Below are positions 15,501 through 28,210 of a stretch of 64,000 nt of DNA, piece after piece. The notes below the pieces were generated by a model. That model had not been told where the DNA came from and did no database searches. It worked only from the letters and a program-made list of their open reading frames with translations. Source of the DNA: Xiphias gladius (taxonomy: Eukaryota; Chordata; Actinopteri; Istiophoriformes; Xiphiidae). The stretch spans positions 19,714,706 through 19,778,705 of the forward strand of contig NC_053417.1 of the NCBI RefSeq assembly GCF_016859285.1, read 5' to 3'. The position numbers were made by a program, and so were the translations under genes. Numbering within the stretch: position 1 is the stretch's first letter; each line of letters starts with the position of its first letter.

Positions 15501-16937
15501 CACCCACAAAAAAAAAATGGTGAACCTTTGCTCTGGACCACAAAGGACTAACAGTAAAAACAGACTGTCTTATATAATCACACATCACAAAATATTATAC
15601 ATATGTACAGGGGAGACAAAGGACCATCAAAGCAGAATCAAATTCTTCAGGATAGTTCCAGTAAAACAAATTAAAGAAAGATTAAAGTTGAAGTTGGTTA
15701 TGTTTGATTTTTGATTGATCTCTTTTAGCCCAAATGGGATATTCTTCTGAGAGTCCTCAAACACAGTTTGTTCAAGGAGAACACTTAAAACCCACGTTTA
15801 GCCCCATACATAGTACAGCACACAAAATAACATTAAAACATTAAACAACGTAGTACAACAATTGAAATCCTGCATTCAGCAGGCAACTGACCTTATATAC
15901 AATGAAATATATCATAATTACCTACATACTGTGTCGTCTCACATACATTAACTTAAGATGTTTTTTAAAAGCAGCCGTTCCAATAGTGGTGTGAGGTAGT
16001 TTAATCCGCCTTTAACAAGCCTGATAAGTGAATGTTCTTTAACCAAGCTCTAATTTTGGCTCGGCAAGACGTAATCTGTGCATGTAGTTGTTCCCGTATT
16101 GACCAAGTGTCTATCTCTCACCAAATGGAGTCGGTCATCAATAGCTCTTGGTTTCTTCTCAAAATGTATGTTATAACATACGTAATGTACATTAAAAGGC
16201 TTTGGTCAGTGGTGTCTTTTATAGTTCATCACCCCAGAGTACTATATAATTCAGTCACTGGGGTGTCATATGCGGCTGATATGGGGAGTCCATGATAAAT
16301 ATTATCTAAATTAATACCCAATATTTTACTAATTGAAACCTGTTCAATGCATTCCCCCTCAGAAAAAAAGAAGTTTTGACTGGATCTGTTCAAGCCCCTT
16401 TTTCCTAGATCCAAGCACCATAATTTTGGTCTTCCTGTCATGTAAAAATAGGAATACATTTTCTTAAACAATTAGCATTATCTGTTATATTTTTTTCAGC
16501 ATATATGATACAGGGCACTTACTGGCTGCACAAATGCCCTTTAGATTAGGGAAATTAATGCGCAAGTCTTCAGTTCAGGAATAAATAAAGTATAGGTGTA
16601 ACTCCACATAAAACTTGTTCTTACCTGCGTGCATACTTAGCCAGCTTCTCTTCTTCCCAGGCAGTGTTACCACCCCCAAAGTTCTTGTTGGCTGTTCTCT
16701 CCAAGCCCTAAAAAGAGGGAAATTTCAGGACTCCAAATATAAAAAAACAAGAAAAAAAAAAAAAAAACTGGCTGAAAAAAACATGTATTAACTGATGGTT
16801 CACTACGTTAACTGAAGTACCTTAATGAAACTTTCAGTGAGTTTTTGGCAGGTCTGGCATGGTGCTGTCTGGACCCTCACCACAGAGAGCTCCGAAAGAA
16901 GCACCAGAGCAGGCAGGAACGGCCAGGCCCACCACAT
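12544..16937 (-). CDS. creld1: Cysteine-rich with EGF-like domains 1 (CRELD1)
   Basis: CRELD1 is an ER-membrane glycoprotein needed for heart-cushion development and linked to calcineurin-NFAT signalling. Ten coding exons: 16937-16821, 16707-16625, 15427-15317, 14552-14461, 14251-14072, 13961-13866, 13769-13686, 13191-13096, 12997-12857, 12764-12544. All phases agree, giving 406 residues (human 420). In order: signal peptide (about 1-27, MWWAWPFLPALVLLSELSVV), a CxxC motif (PCQTCQ), the family's WE-type region (GGGNTAWEEEKL), laminin-type EGF and furin-like cysteine repeats, two calcium-binding EGF modules (both starting DIDEC), and two C-terminal membrane segments (MFFGVVICALATLAA and TAIFIGGVAAMAGYWL), ending DGFLKGR. 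Family comparison with CRELD2, which lacks the membrane segments, favours CRELD1. Confidence 0.95.
15700..16480 (-). mobile_element. Non-LTR retrotransposon (LINE) fragment
   Basis: In the third-exon-side intron of creld1, the minus strand shows a degenerate reading frame with GRPKLWCLDLGKRGLN, ECIEQVSISKILGINLD and similar text. This resembles the region just after the catalytic core in fish LINE reverse transcriptases (the KILGI-LD block). The piece is short and broken, has no endonuclease part, and its edges are uncertain. Assignment to a clade is not possible by eye. Confidence 0.4.
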
Positions 16938-17075
16938 GATCCTTCAGAGGGAACACATACACACGCAAACACCAGTATGTATGGCAAAAAAAAAAAAAAA
17001 AACAGTTTGATGTTAAATACTTTACAGTGATCAACACAGCAAGTATCATCAAAAACACCCATACTATCAGAAAAT

Positions 17076-17457
17076 GGTAACACTTTACTCTAAGTCCTCC
17101 TATTTAGCATTTATAAGTACTATATAAATATGTTATTTATAACACTATAATGTATTGCAATCAGATGGAGGGACATTTCAAGTGTTTATTAATGTACAGT
17201 ATTGGTCAAAAATTAGAACTTTTCCCAAGAAGAAATAATTTTTATATCATTACAACTGTGTTTTACTATATTGTCATTCATTATCTGTTTATACAGCAGC
17301 CTCCACTTATGGAGGTCCACAGGAGGAGTTAAAAATGTTAACGGATACATTAATAAACACGTATATATCTTAAAACTACAATGTAGTGTTATATTTATTC
17401 AATTTTTATATACTACTTATGAATGTTAAATAGAGGGATTTAAATTGAAGTGTTGCC
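17076..17457. mobile_element. MITE with about 44-bp inverted ends
   Basis: The left end (GGTAACACTTTACTCTAAGT, continuing to 17119) and the reverse complement of the right end (GGCAACACTTCAATTTAAAT) match along about 44 bases, both containing a 'CTATTTA-CATT-ATAAGTA' pattern. The 380-bp body is AT-rich and non-coding. I recall similar ends as abundant in teleost genomes. It lies between the creld1 start-codon exon and its probable upstream non-coding exon. Confidence 0.7.
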
Positions 17458-18248
17458 AAGAAAAGCTTCACCTACAGTATATTTTTTTAAAAACTCTGAC
17501 ATAACTAACTCGCTTGAACTGGATGCTACTCAGGGGGGTGGACAAAAACACAGGAACATCTGTACAATATGGTGTAGTACAACCCGAAGATGTGCCATGT
17601 GCACTAGCGTTACTTGTCTGATTTATTTATTCACTTCAAGCTTATAATGATCAGTTTTTCCTCGAGACTGTGTCAGAGTGGTGATGATTTAACTACGGTG
17701 GGAGTCGTAGTTGTAGCCGCACTGGATTGCATTAGCTACATTGCGGTCCTGTTATTTTGTCTACCCCGTGCAACGTCAATGGTAGTGTTATAACTTTCAT
17801 AGAGATTAGTCGTCTTCGTAAATGGGGTAAAATCTAAACTGAGCGCACTCCACATTACTTCAAGCATTTCTCGTGTGGCTCCGCGACGGGTCTCCAAATG
17901 TTGTCACAGTCACTCGGTCTCGTCAGAGAAGCTTTAAAACAGGCAGCTTAGCCTGGTTGGGATGCTCTGGTTTCACCGACGGCTTAGCTAGCTCAGCATC
18001 AGCACCACTCCAATTTAGCCAACTAGCCGCTGGCTAAGGTCGATAGTTAGCTGCTAGCTTAAGATACCGTTGTATCGTCACAGATTAGCAGACAACATTC
18101 ATAAAGTCTGTTGAACTCAGCGCCAGTGTCCTCCTAAGATATTTAACCATGGATGTATTAAAGAGTGTTTAACGTTAAATATCTGCTAGGTAATCTTTAC
18201 TGTAACATTAGCTAGCCGAACTGTTTTCATTGGCATCTCTGGTCTTAC

Positions 18249-18530
18249 CTTACTGCGAATCCACCACGTCCGCCGCACTACCGATGATTGTCTGATTCCC
18301 CGCTGGGTCATACAATAAAGGAGGAGTCTCATACTTTGGACAGCCGGTTTCAAAGCTTCAAATGTGCCATTTCAGATGGCGACCCGAAGCGACGGTCACA
18401 CGGGCTCGTGTAGCGCAGGGATGAATGAATGAATGAACAGCTTCCAGTTGGTTCTCTGTTTTCCATGCAGCTGCCACACAGAATATGGCACCGCCCAAAC
18501 CCGCTGGGGTTTAACTCATCAACCAATCAG
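18249..18530 (-). promoter_or_regulatory. creld1 promoter and probable non-coding first exon
   Basis: On the minus strand a clean donor (GTAAGACC, 18248-18241) ends a GC-rich stretch from about 18300, which fits a 5' untranslated exon spliced to the start-codon exon near 16941. Upstream, a GC-rich block and a CCAAT element (18523-18527) suggest the core promoter. Exon start and transcription start are inferred, not seen directly. Confidence 0.45.
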
Positions 18531-19740
18531 TCAGCACCACACTTTACGCAGACTGACCCTATGTAAGTGATGTCAATGAACACAGAAGCGTTATGTCCGA
18601 CGAGCCAGTTTAAACGGCGACCAACGGCGCAGCCCTCGCTTGATTATCCATACAGTGAAATTTACAGTGGCCACGAGTTGCAAAGCACGACACACATTAA
18701 CAAAACGGAAAAAGGACAGACGACTAAAAATTAAGCCACAGCATTTTAGAGAAAACAACAAAACCCGAAACGCAACATTTAAAAAACACAATAACAAAAC
18801 TGAAAACACAATAAGATTTCACAAAAAAAAAACACACACACACACAAAAGAAAAAACTAAAACACTACAACAAAACACAACATTAAAAAGGGACAACAAT
18901 TTTTGTTTGGGATTGAACAGAACCCAAGTTAAATGCGAGTTTAATCAAGATCGGTCACCAGTACTATGTTTTTGGCTTTGTTGTTGTGTTTTCTAAAATG
19001 TTGTTTGTGTTTTGTGAAATATTTTGTTCTCTGTTTTTTTGTGTTTTTCCCCATGTTTTGACTTTTTACACCTCGATATGTAAATATTTAGAGACAGGCT
19101 ATAAGTCATTGTGTCCCCCCCACACCCCAGGTAATTTAGCAAAATGTGGACTTGCTGAAATGCCCCAAAGCAGGATGCAGCCTATGAGCTCCCTTGTAAG
19201 AATGCTCCCACAACAACTAATCCACTTTTGCAGTAATTTGAGGATTTTGTTTATGGATTTTACAGATAATTTTATCTGAAACACTTTTCAGCATGTTCAA
19301 CAAACGTTAATGTGTTGCTATGCAAACACAAATCCAATGACATCCTGTATTTGTGCTGAGTCGGAACTGAAACTTGTTCTGCAGTCAGAAGAGCATACCA
19401 AGACAAATTCTTAATTCAGTCCCATTTTAAACAGTAAGGACAAAACATAGTATAAAAACGGACCCACACTGCCTGGACAGAGCAAATTAATATACTCATG
19501 TATACACTCAGAGAAAGGAAATGGCTTATGTTTGTTTAAAGTTTTATATTCAATACATGTGCATGCAGAATGTCAGATGCTAGTAAATAAACACACACAG
19601 TGGCTAAGACTGAAAAAGAGCTGTAGGGTCATCTTTTTCCTTAAATTTTCTTTTTGAAGTAGTTACTTTAGGTTCTTTCCAATCATTATTGGCCGCTCCC
19701 CTACAACTGAAGCTTGGTCATGGTTCTGCCTCTCCTGCTG
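18531..19740. other. creld1-il17rc intergenic region
   Basis: No exon is recognised. 18690-18890 is A-rich, low-complexity sequence with a short CA run. Open frames across it are composition artefacts. The right part should contain the 3' untranslated region of il17rc, but no canonical AATAAA on the minus strand stands out. Confidence 0.4.
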
Positions 19741-22700
19741 TCAAACCCATTCCATTTCACTGACCTTGGAGCTTGTGTCAGGCCTGGAGGGAGGCGTAAT
19801 AAGACATGGCTGCAACAGCACCATTTCCCCAGAGTCTTCTACTCCCATCCCAGCACAACTCTGGGAAACTCCTGCAAGGCGTAATACAGTTGTCCCTGCT
19901 GTGAACCCTGACAGCCCTCTTGCCAGGGCTCGGGATGCCACCCTGAGCCCCCCTGCCCTCTTCCGTCTGGCTGATGCAGTGGCTATTTGCCGAGCCCCAG
20001 CCAGTTCAGTCAGAAAACCCAGGCTCTGGGAGGGCAGGCTGTAGACATGAAGGCCACGGAAAAGTTCTGGCAGTGGCTGGAAACCAACTGGAGGCTCGGG
20101 TGGAATGGATTCAAACTGTACCAACATAAACCGCTCACCAGCGCGGCCCTGTAAATAGTCTGCTAGAATGCAGCTCAACGAAGCACTAAAAACCTCTACA
20201 CAGGGAGGAGAAGCAGGGCAGCCTCTTCCTGCCTCCTCTTCCTCCCTGTCTCTGTTCCTCTCACTGGGAGTCTTTCTCTCCCAGCTCCGCGCTCCCCATT
20301 CTTCAGCCCTTTTCCAGGTGGCCTGGGTCAGGACCAGCACCACTTTGCCCCCCTGCCTTTTCAGTCGGTCCAGTCTTGAATGGAGCCAAGGCACTGGGCC
20401 CAGTAGGGTGAGCTCAGCCTGGCTCCACAGGTCTAGAGACACACTGAAGCCCAGGGCCTCGAGGGATGAGCCCAGGTGGCACATCAGCCCAGGCAAAGTC
20501 TGGTTGTCATCAGGTGGGTACAGCAACACCACATGACCACCACCCACTGCACCTGAAGCAGAGGAACATTAACACCTTTAAACCAGTGGCAGTAGTAGGA
20601 AGAAACTAAGAAACTACTAAAAGAAAGGATTTCATGCAAGTGATACTTTAAACACAAGAACATTAATATTCAAGCATATACTGTTTATTATTAACAGTAT
20701 AAAGGGGATAAAATAGTGGTTTCCCATTTTGAAATGGATGTCAGTCTTGCACCTACCTTTAACATCATCTTCTTTAAACCATTTCCACACATAGCCTAAA
20801 AGAAAAATAGAGCACACATTGAGCTCTTTTGCCGAGGTGCTATAAATATTTAATGACCTACAAATAGATAATTGACCTTTCAGGACCCCTTGTATAAAGT
20901 AGGCGCCTAGTATGGCAAAGAACATCAGCAGTAATCCGATGAGGAGTGGCTTGCTCCATCCCCATCGAGATGCTGGAAAAATAAATACATTGTGAAACAC
21001 AAAGTCTTTATAAAGCATGTTAAAGAAGTTTCACAGGCGCTGCTTATGGTTTTAAACATTGACAAGTTTACAGTGCAAAGCGCTAATGTCTAATTTCTTA
21101 TTTGCCACATAAGAATGAAAAACATGTAGCTTGTTTCAGCTGGTAAGAGTCAAACATTAAACTCACTTAATGTGGTCTGGACAATAATTAATCGTCTTAC
21201 TTGCAAATGGACACTGGGGCTCTAAGTATGACTCCATCCCAAGTATCTCTATCTAAAAATGAGTAAAGGAGTTAATGTTAGTACAGTATGTACTGTAGGA
21301 AGCAGTGACGAAAAATATTTACAGTTATATGTATAATATTATATTTCATATTTGTTACTAAGCCAAGTATCACCTGAACACAAAGCAGAGGATGTGATGA
21401 AACATTGAACTCTCCTGTTTTCTGAAAAGTGAATGAAGGATCAAATGAATACATAAAAAATGACCAAGAAGAAAGAGAAGATTCATCATTAATCATGATG
21501 TGTCAGAAATGAGTTCACACTGAACCATTAAAATTGAGAGTATGTAATAGTTTTAGCTGAATTTGTTGACAATTCGTTAAAGTAAATGAATGCTTGAATG
21601 CTTTGCTGAATGTGAGCCATTAAAATCAACTTGAAGAAGAGTAAAACTTGCTTAAAATAGACGATTCATCGCAGATCATTTTATTCTGCCGTATTTTTTT
21701 GTCAGTTATAGTCGCATAAAGAGGCAGCTGTGAGCGTTGCTTTAAAGTTTTCCTCTGCTGTTACCAACATTTCAGATTTCAAAGTTTTTTGGGGGGTTTT
21801 TTTTAATGCAGGAAACAACCAAATTTATATAATTTTCATAACATCTGTGTTGGCCTGTTGTTTGTCTTAAGGGTTTGATATTCTGAGATCGCAACTCATA
21901 AATGTGATGCCTTTCTTAAATCTCCATATGACTGAAACATAACTTTGAGACAAAAAGAAAGGTGGCCAGATGCTCCCCGATTGTCCTGCTTAAGCAAGTT
22001 TGAAATAATAGTGAAAGGTTAACAATGCACTGAAATTGAAGGATCATTTAGATGAGCAATAATGTTAGATCAGCAATAATGCTAAGTATATACTATTTAT
22101 AGTGAATAGAAATAGAACCACAGTTTTTCTAAAATCCCGACTACAGCCCTGGATGTGTCTCATTGCAGAGGACGCAGGTGCATATAGCCAGAGAGGAAGT
22201 CCTGCCTAAGAGGCTCAGCTCAGGAAAAGAAAGCACCCTGCACATCTTCTGTTTTTTTTTTGTTTTTTTTTACCCAGTGTCTACTGTGTGTTGCGCTCCA
22301 GCCTTCACTGTTGTGCAGTCTCTGTCTGGAGCCGGTCACCTCTTCACATAGGCCTCCTGCCCGGTCTTTCTTGCACAGCCACACCTCTGCCTCCAGCCTG
22401 CAGGGGGCAGTCACATTCCAGCTCAGCCCTGTGCCACCCTCCCTCAGGTGGAACTCCTCCATGGACACAGACACTTTGTGCTGCATTCTTTCAAGTGCAT
22501 CTGGGAAGAAAAAAAAAAAACTCCTCTGTTGTGTATCTATAAAATCATTTACTGTGCAGATTCATATTGATCTGAAGTTGACCTCGGTGAACTTCCTTTA
22601 CCTTGTTGGTTTTTGAAGGGGCAGAGCTGTCTTCGAAGTGCCTTTCCCTTCCACCACACCTGAAAAAAAAATTTTAAATTTATTTGATCATTTTTCAAAA

Positions 22701-25676
22701 AGCTGTCAGTAGCTGTCATTTATTGCACATTCCAATTAACATGTCGGCTACCTGGAAGCACAGGCATGGTGCAACAGAGTTTGATGAAATGACCACTGCT
22801 CTCTTGTCTTTGGGCTACAAAGGTTAAAAAAAAAAGGTTACACCTATATACAGACACTATCAGTACTGATAGTGGACTGACAGACTGATATGAAGGCATA
22901 GTCTGGATAATTTAGCACTGACTGACCCATGCAAGAACCTCTCCGGGCATTTCATTCCAAATCATCTGGTACATGAGATCTTCTTGTCTGGCGTCAGCAT
23001 TTGCCAGCTGAAGGAGGACCACGTTTCTCTTGTGATCAGTCTCAACTCGGAGTCTGGGAGCTGAGACAGTGACACATCAGTCATCATAAATGATAACTGA
23101 GCTGTACAGGTGTCAATGTACAAGTATGTACAGCTGTTTTTTTCTGGCACTGCCTTGTGCGCGCTCATCAGCGTGTACAAAATACATGCTAGACTAGATA
23201 AACCACAGGTGGAAGCAGTGAACACCAAATTATTTTTATAACATGATAACAAAGATTTTTGATTTCACAGTATCTCTTACCATCACATTGCTTTACCGTC
23301 CCTTCTAGGTTCATAGAGCAAACTGAAAGATAGAGGGATGAGTAGATGCTCAGTGACATTACTCTGCAGTTCAGCGTGTCTTTGAGTAATTTACAGCACT
23401 TCAACCTCACCCTCTTCTAAAGATGGGACTGTGATACTTTGGATGTTGTGTGTTCCCTTTGAATGTGCATAGACGTGGACCACAACGGGACTGCCAAACG
23501 TCACTTCCTCTGTCAACAGCAGCTGCTAAATCATGCAGTAATGATAAACACACTAAAAGAAAAAGATCTTTTGGAAACTACAAGTACAAGCAATTAAAAT
23601 GTCTTTGACTCGCGTACAGTTCTTAGTAAATCTATTTAGTTATTTCCACCACTAGAGACTAATCAACAGAAACAACAACATCACACCTGTCCAAAAATAG
23701 CTACCGTATTTGTGGTCTGTTGAAAAGCTTGGACTAAACCGGAGTGGCTTAGTTTAAACTGGAGTGTCTTCCAAATTTCATTTTTGCCTGGGGAGCTGAG
23801 ACACACTTTCACCAAAGCTGTAACACAGAGCAGAGTAGAAGAGGAGCAAACTGTATAATTGGTATTTTTTTAAAATATGAAAAATTCATCTATAGAAAAG
23901 AATGCGTGTGCCTTTGTGTGTGTTTTGGGTTTAGCTTATGGCTTTATACCTCTTGGTTCAGGGGGCACAATCTGAACACTTCCCTCTGCCATTTGATTCA
24001 TGCCAAATAACTCTTCATCAGCATGTTCACCAGACTCCTCCGCAACCTCCTTCGTATCATCCACTTCTGCAACAATGCAAACGCAGTCAGTAAATACTAC
24101 GGCAGTGAACACAATCAAGAAATAATTTGACAATACCAGCAGCACCGACAAAAACATTTGTTGGGACGTCAAAAATGCATGATGTCGTTTGGGAAACATG
24201 ATGGTAAGAAAAATTCAAGGTGTGTTACCCCTAGCTGACAATACCAAAGCCATAGGATTTATAACAAAGTTACCTTGGACTGCGATGATGATTCGTAGGC
24301 AAGGTTGACAGTCTTGTGTGGCTGAGCAGCACAGCATCACTTTAAGCTGCATGTGTGTAACATCTACTATATCATTTGGATCAGGCAGGACAGCAGGGTA
24401 TGGAGAGACTATATGGAAAGAGAACTGTTTCTGCTTTAGACGAACTGCAGGCTTGTTCTAATACAAGGTTATTACCGTGGTGTGGGATGCACTCGTGTTG
24501 ACCGCGTTTGTTACCTGAGCTCACGTGGCAGTCCGTCAATCCCTAAAAGGAAGACAAGATGTCAGTGAGGACTGAGCGAACCTATCACCTACCACTCACC
24601 CACAATGAAATACACCGCTTGAAGGGCGAAGGGCATATTCAGATCCTTCACAAAAGTAAAAGTAATTCTGCCACAGTTAAAAGTGCTCATTATGAAGGGT
24701 AAGGACTAATATTCAAAATCATTTCCATTTCAGTTTCATTGTCAATGGTTCCTTTCACTATTTTACACATACTGTGTATAGTACATTTGCTTTAATGTTG
24801 TTTTGTTTGCCTTTTTTTTTTTTTGTATGTCTTGTCTGTTTGTTTTATTGTATACAGCAACATCAACCAGGTCATGGACTGCAGGCGAAAATTAACCTTG
24901 TAACTAAATCTGACACATTTGCATTATAGTTATGTTCATTAATCCGTGTTGTCCTTAAAAACAAAGGAAGAAGCTGAAGTAACTTTGATGAAGACAGGCT
25001 TTTTCACAGGGCAGAGTATTTGATACTATGGTGTTATCTTGGAACATCTACCTCTCTGAAAACAAAATTCAGAGAAAACTCGAGCTACAATAGCCCTCCT
25101 TGGAAATGGAGCAGCGGAGTAAAGTGTCATGCTGGGACCCAATAGTAAATAAGTCATGGGCATTAAACTCTGATCTCTCTCTTTCTCTCTGCGTGTGTCT
25201 GTGTTGTTTCTCCTAATCCACCCCCAAACCTGAAGCCTGCACACTACATTTTGCTATTAAGCAAGTATCAACTTGCCAGACTTTTTTTTTTTTTTTTTTC
25301 ACATACAACTATAAAAAAATAAAAGAGAAAGTTGGTGACACAGTCAATCCAATTATTATTTACAAAGAAAAAGCAGATCAACTAAATAACAAACAACCTA
25401 TAGCTGAAATTTTAAATACACAATACAGAGATATCACAGCCATAAAAGTATAAGGCACTTGGTTCCGCAGTAGCCTGTTATTACTTAATTTATTTAAAAA
25501 AAAAAAAAAAAAAACACCTGCGTATTATCATGGTGACTTGTTACCTCGCTACAGGCGAATTTGGGGGCGTGCTGGTCAATCACCTCCAGCGCGCTTGCCG
25601 ACACAAAGAGCCAGAGGCTCAGCAGCAACGGGAGTGTGCAGAGAACATCTGGCCTCCGGGGGGGAGGGAGAGCCAT
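19741..25676 (-). CDS. il17rc: Interleukin-17 receptor C
   Basis: IL17RC pairs with IL17RA at the plasma membrane to bind IL-17A/F and recruits ACT1 through its SEFIR domain. Sixteen exons: 25676-25545, 24542-24515, 24408-24274, 24066-23950, 23817-23705, 23525-23411, 23322-23281, 23060-22927, 22814-22752, 22659-22602, 22500-22274, 21421-21374, 21252-21201, 20972-20877, 20795-20757, 20552-19741. All join in frame, giving 736 residues (human isoforms about 720-790). Signal peptide about 1-30. The ectodomain carries the family's PCLCFQVWW and LCPFKN blocks. The membrane segment (KPLLIGLLLMFFAILGAYF) is in the 20972-20877 exon. The SEFIR domain lies in the last exon (VSLDLWSQAEL, GPVPWLHS, FSASLSCILADYLQGR, LHVYSLPSQSLGFLTEL), closely matching human IL17RC. 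A charged insert interrupts it at 20200-20295. Confidence 0.93.
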
Positions 25677-28210
25677 GTCTTGACACGGGGAGTTGCTCTC
25701 CGGCGCACGTCTCCTGTCCCACGGCTCAACTCCCCTCACCCGAAACGGAGCGGGTCCCGTTGCCCTTAGATCCAGCCAGTGGTAGCTCCTCCGGGAGACG
25801 AGTGAACATGGCTCGTCCCAGTCCCACGCCGGCCGAATGCTGTGTCTCACGGTCCTGGGATTTTTTTTTTTTTTTTTTTTTTTTCCACTCGTCCTTACCA
25901 ATGATTGGCAGCTCGGGAGTTGGGCGTGTCCCAGCTGCTACCTGTTCAGGTGGAACAGTTCAAACTTAGGGGAAACTTGTCACATGGACTACAAGTTAAG
26001 CTTGTTTGGTGAATCATTAGACGGAATTTGGTTAAAAAAAAAAAATACAGGGCCAGTTCAAATTCGTAACAAGAAACAGCCAAAGGCAGGCCTGTTATGA
26101 AGCATGCGTGATTCAGATTCCTGTAAGGTGAAAAAGCAAACTGATGTTGATGAAAAGCCCATCAGATAAATATTTTCATCTCATAAACAGTGGTGTAACA
26201 CTGACAAGGACGGGGCCTCATGCCGATTCACGGGAACGTTGAATGTGCCAACCTTTTTTATGGCCATTATTCACTTCTGTTTCTTTGACACACGGAACTG
26301 AAACTCTTACACTGAGTGAACAAGTGGGCAGGGAATCTATTCAATGTATTGCTCAACTGCATATGGGTGACAATCGTCACATTATTTGCTGTTGCAGGAA
26401 TTGAACCGGTGACAATTTAGTTACAGGGCTGCCCCATTAACTCTAGACCAACCTTGCACCAATTTGTTACTAATATAGAGGCTGTTGTTTGAATGTCTTC
26501 AATTGGGCTGTTAAACTTCAATCATTAACCTCTTTCCAAGTAAATGGGTCAATTATGTCAACTGCTGCAGATTTAAATTAGTATTCTTGCTTATCTGGAA
26601 CCCTGACACCTGTGCTAACCGTGTGCTTGTGGTGCATTAGTATATACGGTCAGTAAAATGTAAATTCTTTGTGGATCTGAAATGTGTGCGGCTGTGTTTC
26701 TATGAGGACCATGTGCCAAAAGAACATACTCGCAAACTCTGCAGGTCAGCTCTTTATTTTATGGTATGAGACTATTCCTGCACTGGCCTGGTTTACTGGG
26801 GGATTCTGTCTTCATATACACTTAAATTCAGTTGACTGTATCAGCTGCATAAAATCTTTTTTATCCATGTTATGACTGTATTCTTGTATTAATCTACCCT
26901 ATTCATTTAGTATGCACTACACCTTCATTTACATCATGTCAGCTTAGTGAAAGTGGGAAATGTCTGGGTGAGTTCAGTGTCACATCGCAGTATGTTACGC
27001 TCCCGACATGAGACTAACCTTTACGTGTTGAACTTGATGTTTCAGGGCAAAATGGTTTGTTCCAGTGTTTGAAACATGAAGCTTATGAAACAGAGATTCT
27101 GAGTGCTGAAAAACCAGATTTCAGTAATGTAAAAGAAATATTGCCTCAGACATTCTTTGTTAATACAATCAGTTATTTCATGAATGGATATTTTTTAAAT
27201 CAAAAGCATGTTTTTACTATTTGCCATACAAAAATGTACAAATCCAACAGTGTTAGACTAGTATCTCAACATTCAGCAAGAAAAAAAAAATTGAGGAGAC
27301 AGTGACGCTGAAAAAATACTTGAAGGTTGAAATCGAATTTGTGTGTAGATCCTGGTAAGATCTGAGTTTGCCATTTAAAGTTGCTTTGCATGAAGTTTTA
27401 CTGTTGAACTTGACGGAATTCCTGAAATTAACAAAGATCTGGGAAACTTCTTCTCTCTGTTTGGAGCTCTCAGCAAAGTCGCTGAGGTAAGACACTTTTT
27501 TCATGTAATGTTCAGTGATGTTTGCTGAATAAAGAAGTGCAGTATGACGAGGGGGAGGGTGATTTTATACTTTGTTCTTGATTACAGGAGGCAGTATATG
27601 TGCAAATATTTATCATCTGTTGCACTCTTACACTGGAAATCCTTGGACAGCTTTGGCTCAACGTCTGTCTGTAGAAGGTCTTATGCAAACTTGCGAGTTC
27701 CTGTGAACAGCAGTCATACAGTTTGTCACCTGTGCTGTCACAACACTTTCAAACATGAAATTCACTCATGCAGAAGGGGAGGAACAATTTGCGATCAGAT
27801 TTTCATGGTGGCCAGCGTATTTACAGCGATAGGACAGGTGTTCAATAAGGCCTCAGTCATGAAAGCAGCATAAAGAGCGTCTGTCCGAAGTGAAATGCAG
27901 GAAGCAGATGGAGCATTTATCTCTTCTTAATATGCAAAAAAAATGGTGGCATTTTTTACATGAATTGTTGTTACCAAGTTTTTGGCTCTGAGGTGCTCAC
28001 AATGGAACACCAGCTCCCATTTCAATATACATATCATGTTCCCAGCAGAACAAAAGTCTGTCCCCATAAGACACGCGAAACTTGAGAGTAAAGCGCCTCT
28101 GCTCTCCATGGTGACCCATGGAGAGGCTCTTGCTCTTGTACAGTTTCGGGCCCTGCCATGTTGGCAGCCAGTGGCAATGTGAGCCTACTCTGTGTCTTAT
28201 CTGATAGCTT
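25677..28210. other. il17rc promoter and il17rc-il17re intergenic region
   Basis: No coding exon is recognised on either strand. The first 200 bases form a GC-rich segment upstream of the il17rc start and end in a T run (25861-25884). A tRNA-derived SINE-like piece lies near 26398-26450. The remainder is AT-rich unique-looking sequence, and the right end should hold the il17re 3' untranslated region. Open frames at 27057-27305 and 27544-27873 match nothing I know. Confidence 0.4.
26395..26455 (-). repeat. tRNA-derived SINE-like fragment
   Basis: Reading the minus strand, TGGTCTAGAGTT (26450-26439) fits a tRNA-type A box and GGTTCAATTCC (26408-26398) fits the B box consensus GGTTCRANNCC, spaced 30 bases apart as in a tRNA gene. 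The cloverleaf is not intact, so this is read as a pol III promoter remnant of a SINE, not a working tRNA. Confidence 0.4.

Noticed and set aside
18640-18996. 118-codon plus-strand frame
   Set aside because: Lys, Asn and Thr rich because the DNA is an A-rich, CA-containing low-complexity tract; no splice signals or homology.
26395-26455. A functional tRNA gene
   Set aside because: A and B boxes are present, but the acceptor and anticodon stems do not pair, so it is read as a SINE remnant.
27057-27873. Two plus-strand frames between il17rc and il17re
   Set aside because: No recognisable protein similarity and no consistent exon structure.
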